A stretch of DNA of 64,000 nucleotides, taken from contig JACKNM010000006.1 in NCBI GenBank assembly GCA_024234875.1, positions 1 through 64,000 of the forward strand. Reading direction: 5' to 3'. Position numbers and translations under genes: made by a program. This stretch comes from Ectothiorhodospiraceae bacterium (GTDB lineage Bacteria; Pseudomonadota; Gammaproteobacteria; HK1). Below the pieces are notes generated by a model, which was not told the origin of the DNA, made no database searches, and was given only the letters and a program-made list of their open reading frames with translations. Positions 63,187 to 64,000 of the stretch are shown in pieces (position 1 is the stretch's first letter; each line of letters begins with the position of its first letter).

Positions 63187-63222
63187 GAAAATTTCATCCA
63201 TGAGCCTCGGAATTGTCGTTTG
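63187..63222 (+). promoter_or_regulatory. LysR-type binding site 2 (upstream of ABC binding protein gene)
   Basis: Same layout as site 1: GAA, TTCATC, ATGA and ATTGTCGTTTG. Its end overlaps TTTGCG (63219-63224), which with GATACT (63243-63248, spacing 18) forms a candidate promoter about 100 bases before the gene. Overlap with the -35 element is usual for LysR-activated promoters. Confidence 0.65.
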
Positions 63223-63347
63223 CGGGCGTCCGGTGGCCGACAGATACTCGACCCAGAGCGCGGATCACGCGCCATGCTCGGGGGGCGACGCCTGCCCACC
63301 GACGCCAGTGCGCAAGGCACGTCACCGCAATGAGGAGGAGAGACACC

Positions 63348-64000
63348 ATGAAGCGATTGGCGCTCGCGCTGACGGCCGCCGCGCTGGCCGCGTCCTTGTC
63401 GGTGAACGCGGCTCCGACCGGCACCTTCCGACAGGCTCACGAGTACGGCTCCGGTACCAACTCGAGCCTCGACCCGATCTCGAAGGGCCGCGTGTTCCAG
63501 ATCACCGAGAAGATCATGAGCCGCCTGGTGCGCCCGGGCGAGGACGGCAAGCCGAGCCCCGATCTCGCCGCCAGCTGGTCGTCCAACGAGATGGCGACCG
63601 AATGGACGTTCCGACTGCGCGAGGGCGTCAAGTTCCACGACGGCAGCCCCTTCGATGCGCGCTCCGTCGTCTACTCGCTCGGTCGGGTCCAGGACAAGAC
63701 CATCGCGTCGCCGGCGGCGTCGACCATCAAGATGGTGGAGCGGATCGAGGCGGTGGACCCACACACGGTGCGCTTCGTGCTGTCGGCGCCCTACGCGGAC
63801 CTGCCGTTGCAGCTCATGGACTATCGCCTGCGCATGATCCCCGAGGGCTCCGGTGACACGGTGGCGACGAGCCCCGTCGGCACCGGTCCGTTCAAGCTCG
63901 TGAGCTACGACCCGGCGGGCACCACGGTGCTCGAGGCCAACGCCGACTACTGGGAGGGGCCGCCCGGCGTCGCCCGCATGGAGATCATCGCCATCCCCGA
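63348..64000 (+). CDS. ABC transporter substrate-binding protein (peptide/nickel/opine type), 3' end outside window
   Basis: N-terminal 217 residues of a periplasmic family 5 solute-binding protein. ATG at 63348 has GAGGAGGAG upstream. Residues 1-21 form a signal peptide (LALALTAAALAASLSVNA). Family features are SSLDPISKGRVFQITEKIMSRLV, SPDLAASWS, EWTFRLREGVKFHDGSPFDARSVVYSLGR and SPVGTGPFKLVSY, all standard for DppA/OppA-like proteins. The gene continues past the right edge, where permease genes would be expected. Ligand could be a peptide or amino-acid derivative. The LysR-type site upstream links it to the methyltransferase. Confidence 0.92.
   Translation, partial: MKRLALALTAAALAASLSVNAAPTGTFRQAHEYGSGTNSSLDPISKGRVFQITEKIMSRLVRPGEDGKPSPDLAASWSSNEMATEWTFRLREGVKFHDGSPFDARSVVYSLGRVQDKTIASPAASTIKMVERIEAVDPHTVRFVLSAPYADLPLQLMDYRLRMIPEGSGDTVATSPVGTGPFKLVSYDPAGTTVLEANADYWEGPPGVARMEIIAIP

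Noticed and set aside
62062..63201. Upstream extension of the methyltransferase frame across the LysR gene
   Set aside because: Covers a clear LysR coding region on the other strand; the GTG at 62061 with a good ribosome site fits homologue length.
1..64000. CRISPR arrays, tRNA, rRNA, riboswitches, prophage or transposase genes
   Set aside because: No regularly spaced repeats, cloverleaf sequences or characteristic conserved RNA blocks were seen on either strand; the only mobile trace is the short MITE-like element.

Overview
This 64 kb window is very GC-rich DNA from a Gram-negative bacterium, most likely a member of the Pseudomonadota. The signs are two-partner secretion, an RND efflux pair, a TRAP transporter, GntR and LysR regulators and an outer-membrane style cell plan. 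No rRNA, tRNA, CRISPR array, phage or transposase gene was seen. Many genes start with GTG, and four neighbouring pairs are joined by the same 4-base GTGA stop/start overlap.

Region 1 (1-10.3 kb, minus strand) is a surface and secretion operon: a large Asp-box beta-propeller protein with calcium-type repeats, a TpsB outer-membrane pore, a TPR-CHAT caspase-like protein, and a filamentous-haemagglutinin (TpsA) exoprotein that runs off the left edge. Region 2 (10.8-17.7 kb) holds an RND adaptor/pump pair, a metaxin-like GST, an alpha/beta hydrolase and a VOC protein. Region 3 (17.7-21.6 kb) holds an OafA-type acyltransferase fused to an SGNH domain, a free-standing SGNH protein and a small secreted protein.

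Region 4 (22.1-39.6 kb) looks like a catabolic island: an IlvD/Edd dehydratase, a sulfatase, a ThDP enzyme, two paralogous PLP decarboxylases, HyuA and HyuB, a complete TRAP transporter (DctP, DctQ, DctM), a GntR/UTRA regulator and a class III aminotransferase. Two promoter regions (about 33.9 and 38.1 kb) share a roughly 50-bp block with the palindrome GCTCTAGAGC, which suggests one GntR regulon. A 177-bp MITE-like element with 22-bp inverted ends lies between one decarboxylase gene and hyuB. The substrate is not identifiable.

Region 5 (39.7-48.3 kb) is mixed housekeeping: MBL hydrolase, epoxide-hydrolase-like enzyme, Nudix, SDR, argG, an AlkZ/YcaQ-type glycosylase, a DMT transporter and an amidohydrolase. 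Region 6 (48.4-59.9 kb) contains the most interesting locus. It is a small RiPP cluster with a Nif11-type leader peptide carrying a proline-rich core (FNPQPEPPKPSPF...), next to a B12-type RiPP-maturation radical SAM enzyme. Around it lie a leaderless penicillin-acylase-type Ntn hydrolase with an N-terminal HTH-like segment, an M24 peptidase, an ankyrin protein, a flavin oxidoreductase and a DPP-IV-like S9 peptidase.

Region 7 (60.1-64 kb) has a VOC protein, a homocysteine S-methyltransferase family enzyme, a LysR regulator and the start of an ABC peptide-type binding protein. The methyltransferase and the binding protein carry the same 36-bp LysR-like site upstream, in the same orientation relative to each gene.
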